Source of the DNA: Bacillota bacterium
GTDB lineage: Bacteria; Bacillota; Limnochordia; DTU087
DNA: 44,038 nucleotides
NCBI GenBank assembly: GCA_012839845.1
Contig: DUMM01000024.1
Coordinates: 1-44,038 of the forward strand
Direction of reading: 5' to 3'
Shown here: positions 16,986 to 25,498 of the stretch, in pieces
Layout: each line of letters opens with the position of its first letter
Numbering within the stretch: position 1 is the first letter of the stretch
The notes under the pieces: generated by a model
The model's input: the letters and a program-made list of their open reading frames with translations, nothing else
What the model was told of the DNA's origin: nothing
The model's database searches: none
Position numbers and translations under genes: made by a program

Positions 16986-17777
16986 TTGGCAGTATTCCAT
17001 AAGGAACACTTCTTGAGCCATTTGGACGGCGAAGAAAGGCAGATCGGCAGCAGGATTCTGGACATTGCCGTTGCTGCGTACACCGACAATGAGCCAGCCT
17101 ACAGTGATTTTCTTGACCCTAGGGGCCAAGAGATTGCTGCAAGTATCATCCGGGGCATCGGTTCCCTGGCTTACCGGTTCAGCGGCGGCTTTCGGGGAGC
17201 AGAACGGCAGAGGGCGGCCATCTTCCCCGATTACTACCCTAGAGAGCGGGTAGAGATACCCTTGGCTGCTGTTAAGCTGGACGGGGCAGGAGACTTCTCT
17301 CAAGTAGGCCACCGTGATGTTTTGGGAGCGGTCTTAGGGTGTGGGATCAGACGGGAGAAGATCGGTGACGTCATACTGACGGGACAAGGCGCACAAGTGG
17401 TGATGGCGCCTGAAATCGTGCCTGTGGTAGTCCACAACCTGCAGGCGGTGCAAAAAGTGCCGGTCTATGTGACCGAAATTGATCTGGAGCAATTGGAGGC
17501 GCCAGTCCAGCAGGTGAAAGAGATCAAAGCGACGGTTGCTTCGCTGCGGCTGGATGCGGTGGCCAGCGCTGGGTTTGGCACGTCCCGAAGCCAAATGGTG
17601 AGGGATATCAAGGCCGGCAAAGTCAAGGTAAACTGGAAACCCGTGGAGAACCCAGCCCGGAGCATCGCGGCAGGAGATGTGATATCTGTCCGAGGCAAGG
17701 GACGGTTGGAAGTAGCAGAGCAATTGGGATTAACCCGCAAAGGCCGCATTAGTCTTCTCTTGAAGCGATATATCTGA
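16986..17777 (+). CDS. ylmH: YlmH family S4-domain RNA-binding protein
   Basis: RNA-binding protein of the YlmH family, 263 residues, TTG start at 16986 seven bases after yggT. The N-terminal two thirds include the family segments FLDPRGQEIAASIIRGI and GHRDVLGAVLGCGIRREKIGD (the latter split by no gap). The C-terminal S4 domain is at about 180-245 with SAGFGTSRSQMVRDIKAGKV and a following VNWK. In B. subtilis YlmH has been linked to ribosome quality control on stalled 50S subunits and partly overlaps RqcP; the partner RqcH is encoded at 27315-29084. The ribosome binding site is weak. Confidence 0.93.
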   Translation: MAVFHKEHFLSHLDGEERQIGSRILDIAVAAYTDNEPAYSDFLDPRGQEIAASIIRGIGSLAYRFSGGFRGAERQRAAIFPDYYPRERVEIPLAAVKLDGAGDFSQVGHRDVLGAVLGCGIRREKIGDVILTGQGAQVVMAPEIVPVVVHNLQAVQKVPVYVTEIDLEQLEAPVQQVKEIKATVASLRLDAVASAGFGTSRSQMVRDIKAGKVKVNWKPVENPARSIAAGDVISVRGKGRLEVAEQLGLTRKGRISLLLKRYI

Positions 17778-17789
17778 GGGGGTGGGTCA

Positions 17790-18323
17790 GTGTTAAGGCC
17801 GATAGATCTTCACAACCTGGAGTTTAAGCAAGTTTTTCGAGGATATGATAAAGAACAGGTGGACGAATTCGTCTCCAGGATGGTAGTGGAGTACGAAGAG
17901 CTCTACAAGCAGAAACAACAGCTTGAGGAGCAGATAGAGGAGTTGAAAAAACAGGCTAGCCGCTACAACGGCCTGGAGGGAACGCTTCAGGAGACACTGG
18001 AGTACGTTCGTCAGACGTCAAGGGAGCTGCGGGAAGCAGCGGAACAAACCGCCGCGAGGATCATCGAGGATGCCAAGCGGGAAGCTGCTCGTATTGTGGA
18101 AAATGCCCGGCGGGAGGCAGCTGATGAGATCCAGCAGGCCAGGGAAGCTCTTGCCTTCCGTTCCAAGGTCAGACGACAGCTGGAGATGCAGCTCCTGCAG
18201 ATCTTGGACCAGGTGAGGCTGATGCCCAAAGACGATGAGTCTGATCCGAGAGCTTCAACTTCATCAAGTTCCTATGAGACGGCCCAAGAGGTTCAGGCCT
18301 TGGACAGCGACGAGTCCCAATAG
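17790..18323 (+). CDS. divIVA: Cell division/polarity protein DivIVA
   Basis: Curvature-sensing coiled-coil protein that sits at poles and septa and guides division and, in spore formers, chromosome anchoring. It has 177 residues. The N-terminal membrane-binding domain begins LRPIDLHNLEFKQVFRGY and continues DKEQVDEFVSRM; a long coiled coil follows from about 30 to 120, rich in E, K, Q and R. The GTG start at 17790 follows GAGGGGGTG. The C-terminus is short and Ser/Asp rich. It closes the ylm cluster before the T-box leader of ileS. Confidence 0.95.
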   Translation: MLRPIDLHNLEFKQVFRGYDKEQVDEFVSRMVVEYEELYKQKQQLEEQIEELKKQASRYNGLEGTLQETLEYVRQTSRELREAAEQTAARIIEDAKREAARIVENARREAADEIQQAREALAFRSKVRRQLEMQLLQILDQVRLMPKDDESDPRASTSSSSYETAQEVQALDSDESQ

Positions 18324-18336
18324 TTGCAGGAGCCAG

Positions 18337-18365
18337 TTGACGCTGCTTACTGCTTGCCGTATAAT
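18337..18365 (+). promoter_or_regulatory. Sigma-A promoter of the ileS T-box transcript
   Basis: TTGACG (18337-18342), a 17-bp spacer and TATAAT (18360-18365), 13 bp after the divIVA stop. It should start the T-box leader near 18372. Confidence 0.88.
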
Positions 18366-18371
18366 GTATTT

Positions 18372-18640
18372 TGACTGAGTGCAAAAGCGATGAAGGGGAC
18401 AGTAGGAAAGCCAGGAGTGGGTACAGCGAGCCGGGAGAGGTGGAAGCCCGGTCCTACAGGTTTCGCCGAAGATCACCCCGGAGCTGCCAGGTGAAATGCT
18501 CACTTAAGAGCTGATTAGCCTCGGCCGGTGCATGCCCGTTACTGCATGTCAGAGCTGGACGCAGGCGCGCCGCAGGCGGCCTGGGTCAAATGGGGTGGTA
18601 CCGCGGGTCCTCTCGTCCCTATGGGATGAGAGGATTTTTA
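18372..18640 (+). promoter_or_regulatory. T-box leader controlling ileS (isoleucine specifier)
   Basis: tRNA-sensing leader RNA. The hallmark T-box GTGGTACCGCGG is at about 18595-18606, just before the terminator, and can pair with the 5' side of the terminator to form the antiterminator that reads the tRNA acceptor end. Stem I carries the GAGAGGTGGAAG apical segment (about 18435-18446). The GAAGATCACC stretch fits a specifier loop, with the isoleucine codon ATC at 18472-18474 followed by A. Uncharged tRNA-Ile is expected to let transcription into ileS continue. Confidence 0.92.
18608..18639 (+). terminator. Regulated terminator of the ileS T-box
   Basis: TCCTCTCGTCCC (18608-18619) pairs with GGGATGAGAGGA (18623-18634) around a 3-nt loop, followed by five T. 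Its 5' arm begins two bases after the T-box sequence, as expected for tRNA-dependent antitermination. Confidence 0.93.
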
Positions 18641-18722
18641 GTTGCTGCGGGATGTACCCAAAGGGAAAGAGCAGTTCGGCAAGCGAGGAGCGTACCTCAG
18701 CATGCCTTTAGGAGGTTCCGCT

Positions 18723-21521
18723 ATGAAGTACCAGGATACGGTTCTGCTGCCAAAGACGGAGTTCCCCATGCGGGCCAATCTCCCGCAGCGGGAACCTCTC
18801 ATCCAAGAAAGATGGCTGAAGGAAGACTTCTACCGTCAGCTGCGGGAAAGGCGCAGGGGTCAGCCCAAGTACATTCTCCATGATGGACCGCCGTATGCCA
18901 ACGGCCACATCCACTTGGGTACCGCTGTCAACAAGGTGCTTAAGGATATTGTCATCCGGTCCCGGACTATGAGCGGGTATGATTGCCCCTATGTTCCGGG
19001 TTGGGATGTACACGGGCTGCCTATCGAGCATGCCTTGGTGCGGCAGTTGGGGGTAGACCGCCATGCCCTGTCACCCGTGGAGTTTCGGCAGAAGTGTAAA
19101 GAATTCGCTCTCCACTGGCTGAACATCCAGCGGGAAGAGTTTAAGAGATTGGGGGTTTGGGGGGAGTGGGATGACCCCTACCTAACCCTGAAGCCGGAAT
19201 ATGAAGCCAAACAGGTGGAAATTTTCGGTGCAATGGTCAACAAGGGCTATATCTACCGGGGTCTGAAGCCCGTTTACTGGTGTGCCGAGTGCGAGTCTTC
19301 CTTGGCTGAGGCGGAGGTTGAGTATCACGACCATACTTCCCACGCCATCTACGTGAAGTTTCCGGTAGCCAACGGCCAGGGCAAGATTCCCACGGACGAG
19401 CCGGCCTATGTGCTTATCTGGACTACAACGCCCTGGACGCTGCCGGCCAATGAGGCCATTGCCCTGCATCCGCAGCTTACCTATGCGCTGGTAGATACCG
19501 AAGCCGGCAGAATACTGATGGCTGAAGAACGGATCGCTGCCGTAGCTGAAGAAACCGGCCTCAAGAAGGTCGAAGTCTTGCAGCGCTGGTCCGGCCAGGA
19601 ATTGGAAGGTGTGCTGTGCCGCCATCCCTTTAGGGACAAGACTTCACTGGTGATCCTGGCTGATCATGTCACCTTGGAGCAGGGTTCCGGCTGTGTCCAT
19701 ACCGCTCCGGGCCACGGCTTGGAAGACTACGCGGTGGGGGTCGAGTATGGACTGCCGGTCTTTGCACCTGTTGACAACCAGGGGAGGTTCACTGAAGAGG
19801 CCGGCAAGTACGCCGGTATGAAGCTGGATGATGCCAATCACGTGATCATCTCAGACCTCAAAGCAGTGGGCTTGCTGCTCCATCATGCGAAGGTCGAACA
19901 TCAGTATCCCCACTGCTGGCGCTGCAAGAATCCCATTATTTTTCGGGCTACGGAGCAGTGGTTTGTCTCCATTGAAGATTTCCGGGAACAAGCCTTGGAT
20001 GCCATTGAACAGGTACAGTGGATTCCCAAGTGGGGAATAGACCGGATCAGCAACATGGTGCGGGAGAGAAGCGATTGGTGCATTTCCCGGCAGCGCCTTT
20101 GGGGTGTCCCCATTCCCATTTTTTACTGCAAGCAGTGCGGGGAGCCCGTGGTCAATGAAGAGACCATCAAGCGGGTAGCCGACCTTTTCCGTCGGGAGGG
20201 GTCTGACGGCTGGTTTATCCATACTGCTGAGGAGATACTGCCGCCAGACACCAGCTGTCCTGCCTGCGGTCATCGGGAGTTCGTCAAAGAGAAGGATATC
20301 ATGGATGTGTGGTTTGACTCGGGTTCCAGTCACATGGCTGTGTTGGAACAGCGGGAGGGACTCCGCTGGCCTGCTGATCTATACCTGGAAGGAAGCGATC
20401 AACACCGGGGATGGTTCCAGTCATCGCTGTTGACATCGGTAGCTGTCCGAGGTACCGCACCCTACAAGGCGGTTCTGACCCACGGCTTCATTGTGGATGC
20501 CGAGGGCCGGAAGATGTCCAAATCCCTCGGGAACACCATAGCTCCAGAAGAGATCATCAACCGTTACGGCGCCGATGTTTTGAGGCTCTGGGCTGCTTCC
20601 GCCGATTACCGGGGGGATATTCGGGTATCGCCCAAGATCTTGGAACAGATGTCGGACGTGTACCGGCGGATTCGGAATACCATCAGGTTTATGCTGGGAA
20701 ATCTCGCCGACTTTCGGCCGGCTGAAAACAAGGTGCCCAGGGAAGATCTGCCGGAGATGGACCGGTATATTCTCGCTCAGTTCTACCGCCTGGTGGAGAG
20801 AGTGATCAAGGCATACGACGATTACGAGTTCCACGTTGTCTATCACGGGGTGCACAACTTCTGTACCGTGGACTTGAGCAGCTTTTACCTCGATGTTGTC
20901 AAAGATAGGCTTTACTGCGACGCCCCCGATTCCTTGAGCCGAAGAGCCGCTCAAACCGTGATTGCCGAGATCCTAGTGGGTTTGATTCGCCTGGTTGCGC
21001 CTATTCTGGTTCACACAGCAGAAGAAGCTTGGGAACACCTGCCGGATGAACTAAAGGATGGGCCCAGTGTCCACTTCAGTACTTGGCCGGCAGTGGAGAA
21101 GGACATCCTAGATGCAAGGGACGAGGAGAAATGGGCAGAGTTTATGGCCATCCGTCGAGAGGTGGCCAAGGCCTTGGAGCAGGCTAGGATGGAAAAGGCC
21201 ATTGGCAGTTCCAACGATGCCGGGGTGACTCTCTACCCAGATGCCGAGCTCCATCATGTCCTAAGCCAGTTCGATACCGCAGACCTGGAGGCTTTATTTA
21301 TCGTTTCCGAGGTTGAGGTTGCCGATCCGCAGGCTGCAGCTCCGGAAGGAGTTTGGACTGGCTATGACGGCCGGCTCAAGGTACTTGTCCGGGCGCCGAA
21401 GGGAGAAAAATGCGCCAGGTGCTGGCGGTATTCGTCCTTTGTTGGCACAGCAGTTGACCATCCCAGCCTGTGTGAGAGGTGCTATGAAGTAGTTACGCAG
21501 CATGTTACTGCCAACAGCTAG
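18723..21521 (+). CDS. ileS: Isoleucyl-tRNA synthetase
   Basis: Class I aminoacyl-tRNA synthetase, 932 residues from the ATG at 18723. The HIGH-type motif HIHL is at residues 62-65 within PPYANGHIHLGTAVNK, and KMSKS begins at Lys597. An editing (CP1) domain lies between (TTTPWTLPANEAIALHP, GTGCVHTAPGHG-like segment), and the C-terminus has a CxxC...CxxC zinc motif (CARCWRY, CERCYEV). The N-terminal KYQDTVLLPKTEFPMRANLP matches the bacterial type. The frame opens earlier (18642), but 18723 has GGAGG seven bases upstream and fits the family start. It is regulated by the T-box leader. Confidence 0.97.
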   Translation: MKYQDTVLLPKTEFPMRANLPQREPLIQERWLKEDFYRQLRERRRGQPKYILHDGPPYANGHIHLGTAVNKVLKDIVIRSRTMSGYDCPYVPGWDVHGLPIEHALVRQLGVDRHALSPVEFRQKCKEFALHWLNIQREEFKRLGVWGEWDDPYLTLKPEYEAKQVEIFGAMVNKGYIYRGLKPVYWCAECESSLAEAEVEYHDHTSHAIYVKFPVANGQGKIPTDEPAYVLIWTTTPWTLPANEAIALHPQLTYALVDTEAGRILMAEERIAAVAEETGLKKVEVLQRWSGQELEGVLCRHPFRDKTSLVILADHVTLEQGSGCVHTAPGHGLEDYAVGVEYGLPVFAPVDNQGRFTEEAGKYAGMKLDDANHVIISDLKAVGLLLHHAKVEHQYPHCWRCKNPIIFRATEQWFVSIEDFREQALDAIEQVQWIPKWGIDRISNMVRERSDWCISRQRLWGVPIPIFYCKQCGEPVVNEETIKRVADLFRREGSDGWFIHTAEEILPPDTSCPACGHREFVKEKDIMDVWFDSGSSHMAVLEQREGLRWPADLYLEGSDQHRGWFQSSLLTSVAVRGTAPYKAVLTHGFIVDAEGRKMSKSLGNTIAPEEIINRYGADVLRLWAASADYRGDIRVSPKILEQMSDVYRRIRNTIRFMLGNLADFRPAENKVPREDLPEMDRYILAQFYRLVERVIKAYDDYEFHVVYHGVHNFCTVDLSSFYLDVVKDRLYCDAPDSLSRRAAQTVIAEILVGLIRLVAPILVHTAEEAWEHLPDELKDGPSVHFSTWPAVEKDILDARDEEKWAEFMAIRREVAKALEQARMEKAIGSSNDAGVTLYPDAELHHVLSQFDTADLEALFIVSEVEVADPQAAAPEGVWTGYDGRLKVLVRAPKGEKCARCWRYSSFVGTAVDHPSLCERCYEVVTQHVTANS

Positions 21522-21553
21522 CCGGCAGTGAGGAAAATCTTGGTGTCTGTGGG

Positions 21554-21597
21554 CTGCACCCACCAGCAGATGCTGTGCTGGTGGGTGCAGTTTGTTT
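21554..21597 (+). terminator. Rho-independent terminator after ileS
   Basis: A perfect 15-bp stem (21554-21568 with 21576-21590) with a 7-nt loop, followed by TTTGTTTT. It lies 32 bp past the ileS stop. Confidence 0.95.
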
Positions 21598-21697
21598 TCT
21601 CTTGCCAAAGGTGGTGGACTCCGCAAGGTGATTTTCCCCTCCCGCGGGGAAGGCTAAAGACTGACAATGCTGGGCAGTAAATCGGGAGCTTGGTGAC

Positions 21698-22003
21698 ATG
21701 GCCGAAACAAGTGATAAATTGCTGGGGACGTTATTGAAGAAGCTGAACCAACTCCTCGAGGCTTTGGAAAAAGCCAGCATCGCTGAGTACGTGGCACTGT
21801 TTCAGAATCCCAAGCGGCTTTTGTACCTCAATCTCTTAGCAGGGATTTTCCGGGGGTTCGGCATTGCCGTTGGGTTTACCGCTGTGGGGGCTGTTTTTCT
21901 CTACCTTTTGGGAAAGGCAGCGGCTTTAAACCTACCCATTATCGGTCATTTCATCGCGGAGATAGCCCGCATTGTGGAAGCTGAACTGCGGCGTTTTCCA
22001 TAG
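21698..22003 (+). CDS. DUF5665-type small membrane protein
   Basis: A 101-residue protein with a charged N-terminal helix (KLLGTLLKKLNQLLEALEK), the conserved EYVALFQNPKRLLYLNLLAG segment, and a hydrophobic region with one or two membrane helices (about residues 47-85). This pattern matches the DUF5665 family found in spore-forming Bacillota, often near ileS. The function is unknown. The ATG at 21698 lacks a strong close ribosome binding site (GGGAGCTTGGTGAC upstream). It follows the ileS terminator, so a promoter of its own or read-through is needed. Confidence 0.75.
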   Translation: MAETSDKLLGTLLKKLNQLLEALEKASIAEYVALFQNPKRLLYLNLLAGIFRGFGIAVGFTAVGAVFLYLLGKAAALNLPIIGHFIAEIARIVEAELRRFP

Positions 22004-22060
22004 TGACAGCTGCCGTAAGCTGTAGCTGGGAATTGGCAGGATAGCGGGAGGAATGAATAG

Positions 22061-22735
22061 GTGGGCGATGGTTTCTTTCGTGAAGTACGGGAGCAGCTTA
22101 AAGCAGATAAAAAGGAGCTGGAAAGAACCCTTGAGTCTCTAAACAGCGGCCTAAATGAGCGGCTGACCGATTCAGTAGGGGAACTTTCCGCCTACGATCA
22201 GCACGCTGCTGACCTAGGCCAGGAGATCTTTGAACGGGCGAAGGATTTAGCCTTGAGGGATAATACTCGACGGCTCCTGGCAGATACTGAAGCGGCACTG
22301 GAGCGAATGGATAGGGGAGAGTACGGGATTTGTGAAGGATGCGGAAAACCGATTGATGAGCGGCGTCTGAGGGCTGTTCCGTCAGCACGTCTGTGTTTTG
22401 ACTGCAAGACTGCCCAAGAGGAGAGCAGGCAGGACGAGTGGCACCGCCCGGTGGAGGAACGGGTGATTTCCTTTGATCTCGAATGGGAGGACAATGTCGG
22501 TTTTGATGCCGAAGACACTTGGCAGGCGCTGGCCCGCTGGGGAACAGCCAACAGTCCGCAAGACATACTTGGTGCGGAAGACTTTGACGATGCCTATATC
22601 AATGCTGAAGAAGATATAGGTACGGTGACACCGCTGGAAGGAATTGAAAGCGGAGGCAGCCAAACAGCAGACTGGGAGGCTATCTATCCGAGACCTAGGG
22701 AAGAAAGCGCTGGCGACCTTCATCCGGAGCCCTAG
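22061..22735 (+). CDS. DksA/TraR C4-type zinc finger protein (YlyA/YteA-like)
   Basis: A 224-residue protein of the TraR/DksA family. A coiled-coil N-terminal part (about 8-85) is followed by the C4 zinc finger with Cys91, Cys94, Cys112 and Cys115 (CEGC and CFDC). After it comes a long, strongly acidic tail (about residues 120-224) beyond the usual domain. Synteny between ileS and lspA corresponds to ylyA of B. subtilis, whose product binds RNA polymerase and affects spore properties; the length is closer to YteA. GTG start at 22061 with a GGGAGGAATG stretch upstream. Action on RNA polymerase is an inference from the family. Confidence 0.88.
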   Translation: MGDGFFREVREQLKADKKELERTLESLNSGLNERLTDSVGELSAYDQHAADLGQEIFERAKDLALRDNTRRLLADTEAALERMDRGEYGICEGCGKPIDERRLRAVPSARLCFDCKTAQEESRQDEWHRPVEERVISFDLEWEDNVGFDAEDTWQALARWGTANSPQDILGAEDFDDAYINAEEDIGTVTPLEGIESGGSQTADWEAIYPRPREESAGDLHPEP

Positions 22736-22796
22736 CTTGTTCTCCCTGTTAGGATATGCTAAGATGGGCGTGAGCTGAGCTCTTAGTGGGGGTTTG

Positions 22797-23252
22797 ATGG
22801 TCTTGCGCTTTCTCGGATTGGGCCTTCTGGTTTTTGCAATAGACCAGCTCACCAAGCACTTGGCATTGACCTATTTGCCGCCGGGAAAATCGGTGCCCCT
22901 TCCCGGCCACTTACTCTATTTGACTTTAGTTCGCAATCCCGGAGCTGCCTTCGGCCTTTTCCCCCGGGGCACTCCCTTTCTCATTGTTCTTACCTTGGCC
23001 GTTGTGGTTTTTGTCTGGCTGAACCGCAGGTCAATTGCCAGGCAGTCAACCCTTTTCCGACTGGGATTGACTTTCGCTTTGGCCGGCGGTATCGGCAACT
23101 TAGCTGACCGACTGCGCTGGGGATACGTAGTTGATTTCCTGGATGTTCGAATTTGGCCGGTGTTTAATGTTGCGGATACTGCTATTGTCACCGGGGTTAT
23201 TATGCTCATGTGGCTGATCGTTCGAGGGGACGAAGGCAGAAGCGGCGGTTGA
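22797..23252 (+). CDS. lspA: Lipoprotein signal peptidase
   Basis: Type II signal peptidase that cuts prolipoproteins after lipid modification. From the ATG at 22797 it has 151 residues and four membrane segments. Conserved blocks are IDQLTKHLAL, VRNPGAAFGLF, GGIGNLADRLRWGYVVDFLDV and FNVADTAIVTG; the catalytic aspartate pair is Asp113 (VVDF) and Asp127 (FNVAD). A TTG at 22794 directly before the ATG is a less likely start. The order ylyA-type gene, lspA, rluD-type gene, pyrR is as in B. subtilis. Confidence 0.96.
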   Translation: MVLRFLGLGLLVFAIDQLTKHLALTYLPPGKSVPLPGHLLYLTLVRNPGAAFGLFPRGTPFLIVLTLAVVVFVWLNRRSIARQSTLFRLGLTFALAGGIGNLADRLRWGYVVDFLDVRIWPVFNVADTAIVTGVIMLMWLIVRGDEGRSGG

Positions 23253-23282
23253 TGGTGCTTCCTCTTTAAGGCTGCAAGTCCT

Positions 23283-24251
23283 ATGGGTATGTGGGGGAGG
23301 AAGATGGAGAGTCAGGGCCTGAATCAGGAGAGGAGAGTCTTAGAGCTCGTTGTTGAGGAAAAAGCAGCTGGCGGGCGCCTTGACCGTTACTTGACAGAAA
23401 AAGCTGCAGGGCCGTCCCGTTCCTACCTCAGCAAGCTTATCGATGGAGGATTGGTCCTGGTCAACGGCCGGCAGGTTAAGGCCGGCTATTCCATTAGGGC
23501 GGGAGATAAGATTCGGGTGGAGATACCGCCTCCCCAGCCCCTGGAGGTTCTCCCCGAGTCCATACCGCTGGACATCCTCTATGAAGATCAGGATATTATC
23601 GTCATCAACAAGCCGCCTGGGATGGTGGTCCATCCGGCTGCTGGGAACTACCAGGGGACGCTGGTCAATGCCCTGCTGGCCCACTGTCGGGATTTATCGG
23701 GTATTGGGGGAAAGCTGCGGCCCGGCATCGTGCACCGATTGGATAAAGATACCTCTGGAGTGCTGGTGGCTGTAAAGAACGATCTTGCCCACAAGTCCTT
23801 GGCTGCTCAGCTCAAGGAGCGGTCGGTGGAGCGGTGGTATCTGGCTTTGGCAAAGGGCAGCTTCACGGCCGATGAAGGGGTAATCGATGCCCCCATCGGG
23901 AGACACCCAGTCAGGCGAAAGCAGATGACGGTCACTGAAAACGGCCGGCCTGCCCGCACCTGGTACTATGTGCGGGAGAGGTTTGACGGATACACGCTGG
24001 TGGAATGCCGTTTGGAGACGGGACGCACCCACCAAGTCCGGGTGCACCTGGCCTATATTCGGCATCCGTTGGTGGGGGACCAAGTGTACGGCGGCAGGCA
24101 GGATCATTTGGGAATGACCAGGCAGGCGCTCCACGCGTATCACCTAGGTTTCCGGCATCCACGCACCGGCGAGTTCCTTTCCTTCTCAGCGCCCCTACCT
24201 GCTGACATGGCTGAAGTACTAGAAAGACTTCGCCGAGGTGCCGTCCGTTGA
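23283..24251 (+). CDS. rluD: RluD-family 23S rRNA pseudouridine synthase
   Basis: Pseudouridine synthase (YlyB in B. subtilis), 322 residues. An N-terminal S4 RNA-binding domain (about 30-82: GGRLDRYLTEK, LIDGGLVLVNGRQVK) is followed by the catalytic domain with HRLDKDTSG (catalytic Asp154), KPPGMVVHPAAGN and LETGRTHQVRVHLA. The start is uncertain: ATG codons at 23283, 23289 and 23304 are in frame; GGGGGAGG lies too close to the last of them, so I keep the first. The exact rRNA target cannot be told from sequence. Confidence 0.94.
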   Translation: MGMWGRKMESQGLNQERRVLELVVEEKAAGGRLDRYLTEKAAGPSRSYLSKLIDGGLVLVNGRQVKAGYSIRAGDKIRVEIPPPQPLEVLPESIPLDILYEDQDIIVINKPPGMVVHPAAGNYQGTLVNALLAHCRDLSGIGGKLRPGIVHRLDKDTSGVLVAVKNDLAHKSLAAQLKERSVERWYLALAKGSFTADEGVIDAPIGRHPVRRKQMTVTENGRPARTWYYVRERFDGYTLVECRLETGRTHQVRVHLAYIRHPLVGDQVYGGRQDHLGMTRQALHAYHLGFRHPRTGEFLSFSAPLPADMAEVLERLRRGAVR

Positions 24252-24866
<615 letters not shown>

Positions 24867-24870
24867 GCAG

Positions 24871-25164
24871 CTATACCTGCACTATTCGTTTGGGATCGTG
24901 GCGGGGCGATTGGTTTACCTTTTCAATGGCAGCCAGGATAGCCTGGAAGATATCCAGCTGCACCTGTTTGGACTGAAGCTCTACTCCGATGAGCGCACGG
25001 CCTGTGGAGGAAGCGGTGTACCTGCTGGGGAGCTGACTGGCGGCTAATGCTACAACGTCATCCCTGCACTGCCGGCATGAGCAGGCAAGGGCATCTCTGT
25101 GATTGGCCAGGTATCTTTCGACTTGGTACTGAACTTCCTCCAAAACGGAGTTGTGCACAGGCAT
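24871..25164 (-). CDS. comFB: ComFB-like protein
   Basis: A 97-residue protein of the ComFB family. The N-terminal NSVLEEVQYQVERYL and the central CSCRQCRDDVVALAASQLP, followed by SRYTAS, are the family signature, with Cys28, Cys30 and Cys33 suited to bind a metal. In B. subtilis comFB lies between comFA and comFC; here it stands alone. Recent work on cyanobacterial ComFB-type proteins reports binding of cyclic dinucleotides, so a signalling role is possible, but this is not shown for this protein. The start ATG (complement of 25162-25164) is preceded by AGGAGG at about 25172-25177. It converges on pyrR with four bases between the stops. Confidence 0.85.
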   Translation of the reverse strand: MPVHNSVLEEVQYQVERYLANHRDALACSCRQCRDDVVALAASQLPSRYTASSTGRALIGVELQSKQVQLDIFQAILAAIEKVNQSPRHDPKRIVQV

Positions 25165-25300
25165 TGCAGCATCCTCCTTTGTCGGAATGATTTATCCAAT
25201 AATTCGACACTTATGATACCGATTCCTTTCTCAACCTGGGTATGTCGATGCGAATGCGGCACCAAAAGGCGATAGCACACAACGCATTTGCCGGCAGGGA

Positions 25301-25330
25301 TTGACAGGCCCTGTGGACTTTAGCTACAAT
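25301..25330 (+). promoter_or_regulatory. Sigma-A promoter of the purH riboswitch transcript
   Basis: TTGACA (25301-25306), an 18-bp spacer and TACAAT (25325-25330). Transcription should start near 25337, right before the ZTP aptamer. The whole comFB-purH intergenic stretch (25165-25498) is accounted for by this promoter, the riboswitch and the comFB ribosome binding site. Confidence 0.88.
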
Positions 25331-25343
25331 AAAGGCAAAATTA

Positions 25344-25442
25344 AGCGTCGCCTGCGACTGGCGGATTGAGGTGGATAACCACCGGGGAGCAGGAGAGTGA
25401 CGATTAGCCGACCGCCTGGGCATTTGCGCTCAGGCGGTTTTT
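25344..25442 (+). promoter_or_regulatory. ZTP (pfl) riboswitch with intrinsic terminator
   Basis: The leader carries the ZTP aptamer core: GCGACTGGCG (about 25354-25363), a GGTGG/CCACC hairpin (25370-25382), the CGGGGAGC segment and the conserved CCGCCTGGGCA (25412-25422). The outer stem can form between CCTGC (25351) and GCAGG (25389). CCGCCTG (25412-25418) also pairs with CAGGCGG (25431-25437), followed by TTTTT, giving a terminator that competes with the aptamer pseudoknot. Binding of ZTP or ZMP, which rise when 10-formyl-THF is short, should turn on purH, the enzyme that uses both. Confidence 0.93.
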
Positions 25443-25498
25443 GCTGTTTGGAGCAAGCTTTATTCCTACAGAGACTCTTGCGAAAGGAGAGTGGAGAG

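Noticed and set aside
22737-22765. Possible promoter before lspA (TTGTTC, 17 bp, TAAGAT)
   Set aside because: Too few matches to the consensus in both boxes to call.
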